From G963663495 sp963663495 (GTDB lineage: Bacteria; Bacteroidota; Rhodothermia; Rhodothermales; Bin80): a DNA stretch of 64,000 bases. The stretch's first letter is position 1. Every line of letters starts with the position of its first letter. Where the stretch lies: the NCBI GenBank assembly GCA_963663495.1, contig OY760427.1, positions 4,960,001 through 5,024,000 of the forward strand, in the 5' to 3' direction. Made by a program: the position numbers and the translations under genes. Of the stretch, positions 49,801-58,814 are shown in pieces. The notes under the pieces were generated by a model, which was not told the origin of the DNA, ran no database searches, and was given only the letters and a program-made list of their open reading frames with translations.

Positions 49801-50293
49801 CACCAACGGTGCTACCGTCCAATGGCTGTTCCCGGATAGTAATCGCCTGAGCAGAGCGTCCCACTACCGCTTGAAGTGCGCGGAAAACAGTAATACTCAA
49901 CGATTCACCGCCTGCGGTCACCAAACCACGATAGAAACCCCTCTTGCCGGTTCCATGGCGCGCATGAACAGCTAGGATCGCAGCTTCCATCTCTGCGGAA
50001 ACTACCGCAATGGATCCCATTATTAAATCCCGAGTGGGAGACTCGGGGCCAAAAACAGCGTCAATAAGGAGTGCAAGCGATGACTTGCCCGAACCGTAAG
50101 GACCCGTCAGAGACCATGCACCGCCCGCCCTTCCGTCTCTAGCTACGGAGACAATTCGACGCAATACACTCAGAACCCGCGGTGTTACCACATATCCTTC
50201 AAGCGGCTCGCGCTGCGCAACATCCCGTTCAACATTGGCTGACCGGGCGAAGCGTCCACGAACGGCAATTTGATCCGCAAGCATTCCACTCAT
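46880..50293 (-). CDS. sspC: Large P-loop ATPase, SspC-like
   Basis: 1137 residues. Walker A TGPYGSGKSSLALLID (about 60-80), Walker B APLLIVIDEFGKG (about 195-207), and a long helical region without other recognised motifs. It overlaps the DUF4007 gene by 4 bp (ATGA). Its place between DUF4007 (SspB-like) and the PAPS-reductase-like gene matches the sspB-sspC-sspD order known for single-strand phosphorothioation. The assignment rests on this order plus the ATPase motifs. Confidence 0.75.
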   Translation of the reverse strand: MSGMLADQIAVRGRFARSANVERDVAQREPLEGYVVTPRVLSVLRRIVSVARDGRAGGAWSLTGPYGSGKSSLALLIDAVFGPESPTRDLIMGSIAVVSAEMEAAILAVHARHGTGKRGFYRGLVTAGGESLSITVFRALQAVVGRSAQAITIREQPLDGSTVGDILRLDPRLHEISAPTLIRVACAIAEDAPLLIVIDEFGKGLEVVREHDDGTYLLQQLAEAGQGAGLPIFVLTLQHLSFEEYLVGSAAVTRREWAKVQGRFEDIAFVESAEQIRALIGSVFEPKNDTIRERIARWAAIQAEKMQKIGLGELSDPEAIEHCYPLHPITAAVLPELCNRFGQHERTLFSFLAGQGSWGAARFIEETEIDRDCPLPSITLEKVYDYFVGQQVLAGLSGREAGRWSEIATRVRDAAGLSDRQTRMAKRIAVLNLTSTAGVVRASRPMLSLTDPHAVEVLSQLEVAGVVTYRRFADEYRVWQGSDVNIPLLVDSALMRLQRRSLAELMSSLEPPAPMVAARHSAEKDVLRVFRASYASAADPVAPIDAFSQFDGEVLLVVDSLDTMPTPSNGVTSAKPIVAVIPREVSTLEEAAREVAAVQSAADEPVVAQDWVARGEVAERLAQAKAVFEGEVHRIFRSGSCRWFLLGEDNAHAKELPVGRGSHTLSCAADIAYDSTPVVGNEVLNRVHLTTQGSKARNLLLSAMITRGKELNMGLEGFGPEVAMYRAFLLRTGIHQSAGMEGGMVFCAPRRTSSLWPAWEVIERQFAHAKARRVNVKDIHAELRSRPVGMKAGVIPVLLTAALLVHRDEIAVYEHGTFRTKLAVEVSERMVRNPHHFEVKHFANTAGVRRDTVNALAKRLKVRPVLRHCRVANVLGVAGYLVSRIRRLDNFTRHTTTLSKETLAVRAAIMDAVEPDELIFKRLPAALSLPSVPAFAEGYTELNAYAELLGGAMDELSARFDALGKELLEALLHLAGEKTRQEVSRQAAALDDQVLNKEVCAFVQALQGGNSMTDGEWISRVATVISKKAPTEWTDRDLNWFKIVLGTHVNAFQRLVALHADYCSWGGGSSRGFRVTLTAPNGREHNRLISVDDADRVLVEEELDQCLAKLEPALGSRHQARKSILALLGEMFLGDQD

Positions 50294-51252
50294 TTAGCGG
50301 CCTCGCCATTCTTTATGGAGTCCAACGACTGAGCGTAGTAATCATTCAGTATGGTATCCGCAGTGTCGCGCGCGTTACCAAGCCAATTAATCTGAGATGC
50401 ACCAGCTACAGACACCAATCTGACACGCGATGACGTATCAGCAAAAGAAGCCAGTGCTGACCGCAGGTCACTCTCAGTAAGCTTGAACACCTTACCCGGC
50501 CCTCCAGGCTCGTGGGCGAGCCGACTTACCGTCACCGTGCTTGCTCCGGAATTCATGCGGTCGACCATGTCCACCGCTGCAAATGCTACCACAGAACTCG
50601 GAAGTGTTGGTTTCGCACCGTATACGAACCGGTACCGGCTTGATACCTGCACTCGCGACATTAGACCCAGATCGCGAAATGGACAACTGAAACGATCATC
50701 AATCTTGACGCGATCAGTCTTGTTGACAGGGGCGTACGTTCGGAGCAGAGCCCGTACATCCTTCTTTACTGAGGATGCACTAGGATTCTGCCATTCAGAT
50801 ACGAACTTCAGCTGCGCATTAATTACTCTCTCAAGTTCTCGCTCGTCAATTTCAACCGCATGAAACTCATTAAAGGCCAGCCACCATACGGGCAGCAGAC
50901 TCGGCCGAGCCAGCATAAGCCAGTGTAGAAGCCAAACACTTCCCGGATCTTCCAAGAAAGGATCCCATCCTTCCGGGCCCAATAGTTTGTTGCCAATCTT
51001 AGTGGATACCATGGCAGACGCCCGTCCTTTTCGGGCCGGTTCCGCCTTTGAGATCAACTTCGCCGCAGTTCCCCAGAAGCGAATCGCACGCACCATGTTC
51101 TTGCCAACTCCCAGTTTGATTGGTGCATCCTCCCTAGTAAAGATGTTGGCATCCTTCCCGACGAACATGTGCGCTTTGCGAAACCATCCGTAGCGCGGAT
51201 GGAATGTCTCGTGCCGAGCAAAGACACGTTCTGCTGCGTCTACCAAACGCAT
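50290..51252 (-). CDS. sspB: DUF4007 family protein, SspB-like
   Basis: 320 residues. The N-terminus RHETFHPRYGWFRKAHMF...IKLGVGKNMVRAIRFWG is the DUF4007 signature. To my knowledge SspB, the nickase partner of phosphorothioation, belongs to this family. The middle has VWLLHWLMLARPSLLPVWWLAFNEF. It begins on the last base of the desulfurase stop codon and ends in a 4-bp overlap with the ATPase gene. Confidence 0.75.
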   Translation of the reverse strand: MRLVDAAERVFARHETFHPRYGWFRKAHMFVGKDANIFTREDAPIKLGVGKNMVRAIRFWGTAAKLISKAEPARKGRASAMVSTKIGNKLLGPEGWDPFLEDPGSVWLLHWLMLARPSLLPVWWLAFNEFHAVEIDERELERVINAQLKFVSEWQNPSASSVKKDVRALLRTYAPVNKTDRVKIDDRFSCPFRDLGLMSRVQVSSRYRFVYGAKPTLPSSVVAFAAVDMVDRMNSGASTVTVSRLAHEPGGPGKVFKLTESDLRSALASFADTSSRVRLVSVAGASQINWLGNARDTADTILNDYYAQSLDSIKNGEAAK

Positions 51253-52520
51253 CAGCTCCTCTTGGATGTCATTGGACGAACGTATTCTACGGCCTCTGAA
51301 GCGGCAGCGATTCCTGCTTCAATATCAGCCGCCACTGTGCCCGGCCCCACACTGAAACGAACACATTCGTAAGCGGCTGATCTTGATAAACCCATTGATA
51401 ATAACACCCTTGACGGCCTGATTGACCTTGAGCTACACGCGCTCCCAGTCGAAACGGCGACAGGCTCCATATTGTGCTTTACGGCGTCCGCTTCTGCGCC
51501 TGCGAACCGGAAGCATACGGTGTTGGGGAGTCGACGCTCCACATCCCCAATCTGCTCTGCACCGGGCAACGCATCCTCAATCCCAGCAGCCAGACTATCC
51601 CTAAGCTCAGCTTGGCGCGAAGCCTCGCCCATTCTATCGTCTGCCGCAAGGTCAGCAGCGACGCCAAAGCCAACTATCGCCGGCACATTCAACGAACCAG
51701 ACCGGAGACCGCGTTCGTGCCCGCCACCGTGTATCAGAGGCTGCATCTGTGCCAACACCCTGTGCGTACCTATTAGCGCACCGATACCCATGGGTCCACC
51801 CAGCTTGTGTGCGCTAACCGACACCAAATCCACGCCATCAATGGCCGTGCTTAGCAACATGCGACCCGCATACTGCGTCGCGTCACAATGCAGCAGTGCC
51901 CCATGCGCACGAACGAGTTCAGAAACATGTGCTATAGGGTTAACCACCCCCGTCTCTCCGTTCGCCGCCATTACGGAAACCAACAATACATCAGGACCAA
52001 GCAGCCGCTCTAACGCCTGTACATCAACATACCCACCGCGCCTTACAGGAATAATGTCAACCGCTACAATACCTTCCTCCGCCAACCATTTCGCCGTCCG
52101 CCATACAGAGGCGTGCTCAACAGCAGATACGAGAATCCTCGCCCGATCACCACTACGGGTACGCACCAGCCCACACAGTGCTAAGTTGTTCGCCTCCGTA
52201 GCACTCGCCGTGAAGACAACGCCCGACGGACGCCCCCCAACCAGCGCAGCAACCCGCCCACGCGCCGTCCCAACCAATGCAGCCTGGCGGCGACCAAAGT
52301 TATGGCTTGATGAGGCGTTACCAACGCTCAATAGCACGGAAGACATGGCCTCAGCCACGCGCGCGTCCAAAGGAGCCGACGCATTGTAGTCAAGATACAC
52401 GCCCCCGCCTGACCCCGCAGCCAGTCGACTCCTCCACGAAGAAGCTGCAAACTCCTCCTTCGTTGCTCCCGACACAGACTCAGTCAACGCACCGGCGCAC
52501 AATCCCGCCAGTCCATACAT
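51252..52520 (-). CDS. sspA: Cysteine desulfurase, SspA/DndA-like
   Basis: About 422 residues from ATG 52520, or 382 from a GTG at 52400 that starts exactly at VYLDYNASAPL, the usual family N-terminus; the first 40 residues are Ser/Ala-rich and may not be translated. The NifS fold shows FTASATEANNLAL, VEHASVW, HCDATQYAGR, SAHKLGGPMGIGAL (PLP Lys) and STGSACSS (catalytic persulfide Cys). It probably supplies sulfur for DNA phosphorothioation. It is the first gene of the operon, 17 bp (or 137 bp) after the S9 peptidase gene. Confidence 0.82.
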   Translation of the reverse strand: MYGLAGLCAGALTESVSGATKEEFAASSWRSRLAAGSGGGVYLDYNASAPLDARVAEAMSSVLLSVGNASSSHNFGRRQAALVGTARGRVAALVGGRPSGVVFTASATEANNLALCGLVRTRSGDRARILVSAVEHASVWRTAKWLAEEGIVAVDIIPVRRGGYVDVQALERLLGPDVLLVSVMAANGETGVVNPIAHVSELVRAHGALLHCDATQYAGRMLLSTAIDGVDLVSVSAHKLGGPMGIGALIGTHRVLAQMQPLIHGGGHERGLRSGSLNVPAIVGFGVAADLAADDRMGEASRQAELRDSLAAGIEDALPGAEQIGDVERRLPNTVCFRFAGAEADAVKHNMEPVAVSTGSACSSRSIRPSRVLLSMGLSRSAAYECVRFSVGPGTVAADIEAGIAAASEAVEYVRPMTSKRS

Positions 52521-52537
52521 GCATTCCCCGACATACC

Positions 52538-54967
52538 TTAACCCGTTGGCCCGTCAACCCGGACACGGGGCGGAGCATCCTTGACATGCCGCTCAAGCCA
52601 CCGGTCCGTCTCCCATAACATGTGCAATACCGACTCCCTCGCTCGGTACCCGTGACTCTCATGCGGGAGCATCACCAATCGCACCGTCTTACCCAACCCC
52701 TTCAAGGCACCATAATATCGGCGGCTCTGCAATGGGAATGTCCCCGAATTGTTGTCCGCCTCTCCGTGAATCAGCAGCACCGGTTCGTCAACCTTGTCCG
52801 CATGCATAAATGGCGACATATCAAAATACAGCTCTGGAGCCTCCCAGAATAACCGCTCCTCCGCCTGAAACCCAAACGGAGTTAACGTCCTGTTATAAGC
52901 TCCACTACGCGCAATGCCCGCACGGAAAAGATCCGAATGAGCAAGCAGATTGGCCGTCATGAACGCACCGTACGAATGCCCCCCAACAGCTACCCTATCC
53001 GGATCAAGGACGCCGCGCCGGACACCCTCTGCAATAGCCGCCGCCGCATTCGCCACGAGCTGCTCACGGAACGTGTCGTTTGGCTCTGCCTCTCCTTCCC
53101 CAATAACGGGCATGGATACGTCGTCCAACACGGCATAACCCTGCGTCACATACGGAATAGCACCCCAATAACTGATGCGCTTGAATCGGTTGGGGGAATC
53201 TGCACGTTGCCCGGCAGCCTGTGCGCTCTTGAACTCCTGCGGATACGCCCAAACCAGCCCCGGTAATGGACCGTCCACATCGGCATCGTAGCCTGACGGC
53301 AGGTATAAGGTCGCCGTCAATAGCACACCATCGTCACGCGTGTACTGCAGGGACACCTTCTGAACATCAGCCAAGTCAGGATAGGGATGAGCGAACGTAC
53401 TAACGGCATCGGCGGCGCCCGTAGCAAGATCACGAATGAAAATATTCGGCGGCTCCGTCGTCGTCTCTCGCCGCGTCAATAGCCGGCCATCACCTACCAA
53501 CGCAATCGGCCTCTCATAATAGGGGTCCACACTCCTGAAAAGCTCCTCGGTTTCACCCGAAACCAAATCAAGGCTGCGCAAAAAAGGGCGCGTTCCATCC
53601 GGCGAAAAACCGAGCCCGGTCATGATAGTCTTACCACTTTCCAGACGCATAACCGATGTACCCTGGGGGGTAGTCCGCAATAGCGGATAGCCGGGATCCG
53701 CATAACGATCCTCCATAGAGTAATCAAACAGCAGTCGAGGCTCCGCAGCAGGATCCGACGGGCGAATAACGAAGGTCCTCGTCTGACGCGTAGAATACCA
53801 CGATTCGCGTACCAGGGCCGTTTCACTGTCACCCCACGTGATGCCCGCGTAACGCAGCGACAGCGAGACAACCCCCGTGGGCTCCTCGCCGAACGGAGCA
53901 GCTAACATAAAAACCCGATCACGTACTTCCGCTTCGACACGCGCATCGCCTCCATCCTGCGCCTCAACCCATGCCAAGGTCGCGGGCACATCCGAGCGCC
54001 ACTGCACAGACCGCGGCCCGGCAGGGACAGAACCAAACGCTGTAGGCACATTGTCGGCAACTGGCAACCGCGCAATCTCACGCACCAGCGATCCGTCCGT
54101 ACGGTGCACGGTATAACTCCGCGCAAAACGGTAGGCCGGCACCAAGTACGAAAACGGTTCATGCTGCCGCTCAATCAGTACGTAGCGACCATCGGGCGAA
54201 GGTCGCGCCCCCGCAATAAGCCCCGGCTCTCCGATACGTTGCACCATACCATCCGTAGTCACATGCAAAAGCTCCGACAACATGTAATGCCGATACAGAT
54301 CTTCGTCGTACGGATTCTGCAACAGATCCTGGTACGTGCGCGCCGGTGCCTCCCCATCAATATTCTCCTGGATAACAGGTCCAAGCGGTGCCAACGGCGC
54401 AACAGGAGCAGCCCCACGATCCGCCGGCACGGAGACAACAACCATGGAGTTGTTGTCCGCGAACCACCGATACGGCGAACCCGAGACTATATCGTTGACG
54501 GCAAAGTCGCCAACCCTACCGCCTTTCGCTGTGGCAACATCTGCCACAAACAACTGGATTTGGTCAGGAAAGTCGACGGTGTACGCCAACTTGGAACCGT
54601 CGGGGGAAAACTGTACGTTTCTTATCCGGGCTGCCTCCGGGTGACCGGTCACACGCCGCTCACCATCCTCGCCCAACGTCATAAGAACCAGCTGCGTATA
54701 GTAACTGGATCGGCTCGGCCCATTGTTGGCCGGGTTGATGCGTATCCCGGCGAGCCGCAACTCTGATTGCGCCAGCTCATCTATGGAAGGCAGATTAGGC
54801 CGATACAACATCAGTAGGGTACGGCCATCTGGACTTACGCGGACAGCCGGTGTTGACGGCGCATCAACCAACTGCGCAAGGGTCTCAGGAGGGCGCTCGT
54901 AGACATGCTGTGCGGCTACACTCACGACCGAACCCACCAACAAAGCGCAATATGCAACAAACTTCAT
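52538..54967 (-). CDS. S9 family (prolyl-oligopeptidase/S9D-type) secreted peptidase
   Basis: About 809 residues from MKFVAYCALLVGSVVSVAAQ, a signal peptide. A beta-propeller (about 40-530: VRVSPDGRTLL, VQFSPDGSKLAYT, ARPSPDGRYVLI) precedes an alpha/beta hydrolase with Ser in GGHSYGAFMTANLL and His in MLPHESHGY; Asp is in LLIHGEADNNSG. The best match is the glutamyl-endopeptidase-like S9D group, which truncates extracellular peptides. An ATG at 54994 would add 9 residues. It is co-directional with uvrA (50-77 bp away) and leads into the sspA gene. Confidence 0.88.
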   Translation of the reverse strand: MKFVAYCALLVGSVVSVAAQHVYERPPETLAQLVDAPSTPAVRVSPDGRTLLMLYRPNLPSIDELAQSELRLAGIRINPANNGPSRSSYYTQLVLMTLGEDGERRVTGHPEAARIRNVQFSPDGSKLAYTVDFPDQIQLFVADVATAKGGRVGDFAVNDIVSGSPYRWFADNNSMVVVSVPADRGAAPVAPLAPLGPVIQENIDGEAPARTYQDLLQNPYDEDLYRHYMLSELLHVTTDGMVQRIGEPGLIAGARPSPDGRYVLIERQHEPFSYLVPAYRFARSYTVHRTDGSLVREIARLPVADNVPTAFGSVPAGPRSVQWRSDVPATLAWVEAQDGGDARVEAEVRDRVFMLAAPFGEEPTGVVSLSLRYAGITWGDSETALVRESWYSTRQTRTFVIRPSDPAAEPRLLFDYSMEDRYADPGYPLLRTTPQGTSVMRLESGKTIMTGLGFSPDGTRPFLRSLDLVSGETEELFRSVDPYYERPIALVGDGRLLTRRETTTEPPNIFIRDLATGAADAVSTFAHPYPDLADVQKVSLQYTRDDGVLLTATLYLPSGYDADVDGPLPGLVWAYPQEFKSAQAAGQRADSPNRFKRISYWGAIPYVTQGYAVLDDVSMPVIGEGEAEPNDTFREQLVANAAAAIAEGVRRGVLDPDRVAVGGHSYGAFMTANLLAHSDLFRAGIARSGAYNRTLTPFGFQAEERLFWEAPELYFDMSPFMHADKVDEPVLLIHGEADNNSGTFPLQSRRYYGALKGLGKTVRLVMLPHESHGYRARESVLHMLWETDRWLERHVKDAPPRVRVDGPTG

Positions 54968-55044
54968 GGATATACAATTACTGTAAACCCGCAAATTACA
55001 CCTTTAGCACCTCACCATTTATCACCGGTCCATCGGAGGCGATA

Positions 55045-57909
55045 TCACCGCGATGCAAGCGCCGCGCTGCGCTCTAATTCCACTTTCAACGCCCTGCCGG
55101 TATCACTGTCTTCTTTCGCCAGCTTCTCCGGCCTCCCGGAAAAAACGATGTGCCCCCCTGCTTCTCCTCCCTCCGGACCCAAGTCAATGACGTAATCCGC
55201 CACCTTGATTACATCCATATTGTGCTCAATCACCAACACCGTATTACCCTTGTCCACCAACGCCTGCAAGACCTGCAGCAAATGCCGGATATCTTCAAAA
55301 TGCAGCCCTGTCGTCGGCTCGTCCAGTATGTAAAGCGTGCCCCCCTTGCCAGGGCGTGCCAACTCCCGCGAAAGCTTTATCCGCTGCGCCTCACCTCCGG
55401 AAATCGTAGTGGATGGCTGCCCGATACGTATGTACCCCAGTCCGACAGAATGCAGCGTTTCCAGAACACGGTGGATCCTGGGAATCGCCTTAAAAAATTC
55501 ACGGGCCTCATCAACACGCATCGCAAGCACTTCAGAGATATTCTTTCCCTTGAACCGCACTTTGAGCGTTTCCCTGTTGTACCGCAGACCGCTGCATTCC
55601 TCGCACTCCACATACACATCCGGCAACAACTTCATGGCCAGCTTCACAACCCCCGCCCCCTTGCATTCCTCGCACCGCCCACCCTTAACGTTAAACGAAA
55701 ACCGACCCTTAACATAACCGCGCACCTTAGCTTCGGGCAGACTCGCGAACAGGTCACGGATGGGCGTAAACAGCTTGGTATAGGTAGCAGGATTTGACCG
55801 GGGCGTGCGACCGATGGGTTTCTGATCTACTTCTATAACCTTGTTCAGATATTGTATACCGGTCATCCGGCCATGTGCAAGCGGGCTGGTATCAACACCA
55901 TGGATACGCTTGCTTAAAGCCGGGTACAAGGTTTGATTGATCAAGCTGCTCTTGCCGGACCCGCTTACCCCGGTCACACATACGAACAGACCTATGGGCA
56001 CCCGCAGGCTGTCACCACGCAGGTTGTGCCCCACTGCCCCGTGCAGCCGCAACCATTTACTTTGGATCTTCCTCCGCTGTGCACCCACCGTAATCTGCCG
56101 ATCGCCGGTCAGATAGGCCATCGTTAGGCTTTCAAACCCGTTGTTATGCCGCGGCAGCTCCGTCGGGGGCGCGGCACCGACGACATGTCCCCCGTGCTCG
56201 CCCGCTCCCGGACCCAAGTCTACCACGAAATCCGCAGCCTCAATCATCTCTCGATCATGCTCCACGACAATCACGGAGTTACCCATGTCCCGCAGCTTGC
56301 ACAACGATGCAATCAGGCGCCGATTATCCCGTGCGTGCAGGCCGATAGAAGGCTCGTCAAGGACATACAGCACGCCAGTCAGCTGGGTGCCAATCTGTGC
56401 AGCCAGCCGGATGCGCTGAGCCTCTCCGCCCGACAACGAACGAGCCTCACGATCCAGCGCCAGGTACCCCACCCCGACATTCACCATGAATGCAAGCCGC
56501 TCCCTTATCTCCTTCAGAATAGGGGTCGCGATAACGGTTTCGCGAGCGCCAAACTCCACATCGCGAAAGAATGTCGCCAGTGTGAACAAGTCCATGACAC
56601 CCAACTCGGCGATGGATTTCCCTCCAACCCGATAATTCAGCGCATCCGCCTTCAACCGACTCCCATTACACTTCGCGCACGCTCGGCTACGCATGTATTG
56701 TTCCTGTCGAACCCGCTCTGACTTGTAATAGATGTTGTCGAAACGCTCCCGAAGATGATCAAGTAGCCCATCGTACGGTTGTTTTACGCTTATCATCCGG
56801 CCATTAACCTTGAACCTAACAGTAACCACATCCTGGTCCGAGCCATGGAGGATGGTATGCCTGGTTGCTTCGGACAGCGCGGAAACGTAGTCTGTCAGTG
56901 AAAATCCCTCAAGCTTTGCTAAACCCTCCAAACGCATCAGAAACAGGCTGTCCACGGAGTCGTTGCTAGACTTGGTCAGTTCATCCAGGACACTCCGCAG
57001 GGACCGCCCGCTGACCGGGAGAACCAGGTCCGGATCGTAGTTCTTCGTAATTCCAAGGCCGCTGCACTCAGGACAAGCGCCGTAAGGGGTATTGAAAGAA
57101 AATGTGTTCGGTGAAGGCTCGTCGTAGGAAAGTCCCGAGTCAGGATCATACAAGTGGCGACTGAAAACGCGATCCGTCCCGTCCGGTAACCCCGCTATCA
57201 ACACACCAGACCCCATTGCTAACGCCTGCTCTACACCCTGCGCCAGCCGAGGACGACTCTTCGGAGAAACCTGCAGACGGTCAACCACGACTTCAATGTC
57301 GTGGGTCTTGTACCGGTGCACGCGCTTCCCCGGACGCAGCCTGGACATCTTCCCGTCCACGCGCGCGCGAACATAGCCCTGCTGCTGGATTTGCTCAAAC
57401 AGTTCGGCGTAGTGCCCCTTGCGTCCCTTCACAACGGGAGCCAGCAGCACCAGCTTCGTACCATCCTCGTAAGCCTGCAGCCCATCAATGATTTCGTCAA
57501 CAGACTGCCGCCGTAACGGCTTACCAGTGACGGGCGAGTGCGCTGTACCCGCACGCGCGTACAGCAGGCGGAGATAGTCATAAATCTCCGTCACCGTGCC
57601 GACCGTCGACCGCGGGTTGCGCGAAACAGTCTTCTGCTCAATCGCGATAACCGGCGATAACCCGTCAATTCGGTCTACATCCGGGCGCTCCAGCATTCCC
57701 AAATACTGCCGGGCATACGATCCCAGGCTCTCCAGGAAGCGCCGCTGCCCCTCCGCATACAACGTGTCAAAAGCCAGCGTGCTCTTACCTGAACCCGATA
57801 GCCCCGTGATGACCACAAGCTGATCGCGCGGGATATCAATGTCAATATCCTGCAGGTTGTGTTCGCGCGCTCCGCGAACAACAATGGCAGTGCTAGCCGC
57901 GAAGGCCAT
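55045..57909 (-). CDS. uvrA: Excinuclease ABC subunit A
   Basis: 954 residues, normal for UvrA. Two ABC ATPase halves with GLSGSGKSTLAFDTLY and GVSGSGKSSLINQTLYPAL (Walker A), RSLSGGEAQRIRLA and TTISGGEAQRIKLS (signatures), and LDEPSIGLHARD / LDEPTTGLHFED (Walker B). Zinc fingers are present: CPECSGLG, CAKCNG, CEECKGAG and CEECSGL. It recognises bulky DNA lesions for nucleotide excision repair. It follows rpoZ by 47 bp and precedes the S9 peptidase. Confidence 0.98.
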   Translation of the reverse strand: MAFAASTAIVVRGAREHNLQDIDIDIPRDQLVVITGLSGSGKSTLAFDTLYAEGQRRFLESLGSYARQYLGMLERPDVDRIDGLSPVIAIEQKTVSRNPRSTVGTVTEIYDYLRLLYARAGTAHSPVTGKPLRRQSVDEIIDGLQAYEDGTKLVLLAPVVKGRKGHYAELFEQIQQQGYVRARVDGKMSRLRPGKRVHRYKTHDIEVVVDRLQVSPKSRPRLAQGVEQALAMGSGVLIAGLPDGTDRVFSRHLYDPDSGLSYDEPSPNTFSFNTPYGACPECSGLGITKNYDPDLVLPVSGRSLRSVLDELTKSSNDSVDSLFLMRLEGLAKLEGFSLTDYVSALSEATRHTILHGSDQDVVTVRFKVNGRMISVKQPYDGLLDHLRERFDNIYYKSERVRQEQYMRSRACAKCNGSRLKADALNYRVGGKSIAELGVMDLFTLATFFRDVEFGARETVIATPILKEIRERLAFMVNVGVGYLALDREARSLSGGEAQRIRLAAQIGTQLTGVLYVLDEPSIGLHARDNRRLIASLCKLRDMGNSVIVVEHDREMIEAADFVVDLGPGAGEHGGHVVGAAPPTELPRHNNGFESLTMAYLTGDRQITVGAQRRKIQSKWLRLHGAVGHNLRGDSLRVPIGLFVCVTGVSGSGKSSLINQTLYPALSKRIHGVDTSPLAHGRMTGIQYLNKVIEVDQKPIGRTPRSNPATYTKLFTPIRDLFASLPEAKVRGYVKGRFSFNVKGGRCEECKGAGVVKLAMKLLPDVYVECEECSGLRYNRETLKVRFKGKNISEVLAMRVDEAREFFKAIPRIHRVLETLHSVGLGYIRIGQPSTTISGGEAQRIKLSRELARPGKGGTLYILDEPTTGLHFEDIRHLLQVLQALVDKGNTVLVIEHNMDVIKVADYVIDLGPEGGEAGGHIVFSGRPEKLAKEDSDTGRALKVELERSAALASR

Positions 57910-57956
57910 TCCTTCTTCTACGGGATCCCGGACTGCGGAAATGGCGACAAATAAAG

Positions 57957-58256
57957 CTAGTCTTGATCCGAGGCAGGATCCCGGAAGTAAATCTCCCCCT
58001 CAAACATCTCGTCAATGGCTACCTCCGTCGGCTGGGGAAGTGCCTCGTGCTCCACCGAAATACGCTGCTGTTCCTCCTGAAAGCCCGTATCCTCCGCCTC
58101 CACATCAAAGCTCTCGAAATACGCAAGCTTGTCGTCCAGCTCCGCCTTCATCTTGGACGCAACCTGACGGGATCGTTTGGACAAAATCACTACGGTCTCA
58201 AAAAGATTGCCCGTCTTGGACACCAGTGTGTCTACATCAACAGTCTTGATCGGCAT
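57957..58256 (-). CDS. rpoZ: RNA polymerase omega subunit
   Basis: 99 residues from MPIKTVDVDTLVSKTGNLFETVVILSKRSRQ, with the KSRQ-type core and KAELDDKLAYFE resembling Bacteroidota-type omega. The C-terminus is acidic (DEMFEGEIYFRD). A longer frame starts at 58469, but the family begins at the ATG at 58256 and the rest would be out of place. It is divergent from the PrcB-like gene and heads rpoZ-uvrA-S9 on the minus strand. Confidence 0.88.
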   Translation of the reverse strand: MPIKTVDVDTLVSKTGNLFETVVILSKRSRQVASKMKAELDDKLAYFESFDVEAEDTGFQEEQQRISVEHEALPQPTEVAIDEMFEGEIYFRDPASDQD

Positions 58257-58349
58257 GTAATAACCTCCAGAATACGCAGGTGCATGACACGTTCTTATGC
58301 CACTATCTGTTCCCCGAAACCCCAAACAATATAACATGTACCAGCACGT

Positions 58350-58814
58350 ATGCGTGCACTGACGATCCTGCTGATCGGGCTTGCGGCGTGTGCGGTACCG
58401 CAAGCACCCGAGACCGAGATGATAGTCGCGGACGGTGTCGCCTTTGCCTCGCTCGGCCGCGGCGTGCAAGCCCGCATGGGCACCGCGGAGGCCATCATAA
58501 TGAACGCAGCCGAATGGACAGCGTTCAGCGACTCACTCCGCCCCCTCACACCATTCGACTCGGTCAGGTTCGACCAGGAAATGGTGCTGCTCGCATCCCT
58601 CAAAGTTCCGGCGAGCGGCTACGACCTCCGCTTCGAGTTTTTGGAGCGTACACCGGAAGCGCTGATTGCACAGTATCGCGTGTACGTACCCCACGAGGAT
58701 TGTCGCAACAGGGTAGGGAAAAGCACAGTGTTCCATGCCATACGAGCCCCACGCAGTACCGAGCCGGTTCGCTTCGTGACAGAGCGCGAAACACTCCGCT
58801 GCACTAAACCGTGA
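58350..58814 (+). CDS. PrcB-like lipoprotein
   Basis: 154 residues with a lipoprotein signal (ILLIGLAAC). The body resembles the PrcB C-terminal domain: AEWTAFSD, FDQEMVLLASL, VPASGYDLRFEFLE and VYVPHEDC. PrcB-type proteins stabilise surface proteases in oral spirochaetes, but here it is only a family-level guess. The end overlaps the convergent ABC ATPase gene by 11 bp. Confidence 0.65.
   Translation: MRALTILLIGLAACAVPQAPETEMIVADGVAFASLGRGVQARMGTAEAIIMNAAEWTAFSDSLRPLTPFDSVRFDQEMVLLASLKVPASGYDLRFEFLERTPEALIAQYRVYVPHEDCRNRVGKSTVFHAIRAPRSTEPVRFVTERETLRCTKP

Noticed and set aside
38584..52520. Classic DndABCDE or BREX identity for the large operon
   Set aside because: No PglX/PglZ/BrxC-like features for BREX and no DndB/E-type order for Dnd; the DUF4007 protein, large ATPase and PAPS-reductase-like gene fit the Ssp type better. 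No DUF262/DUF1524 SspE-like gene was found.
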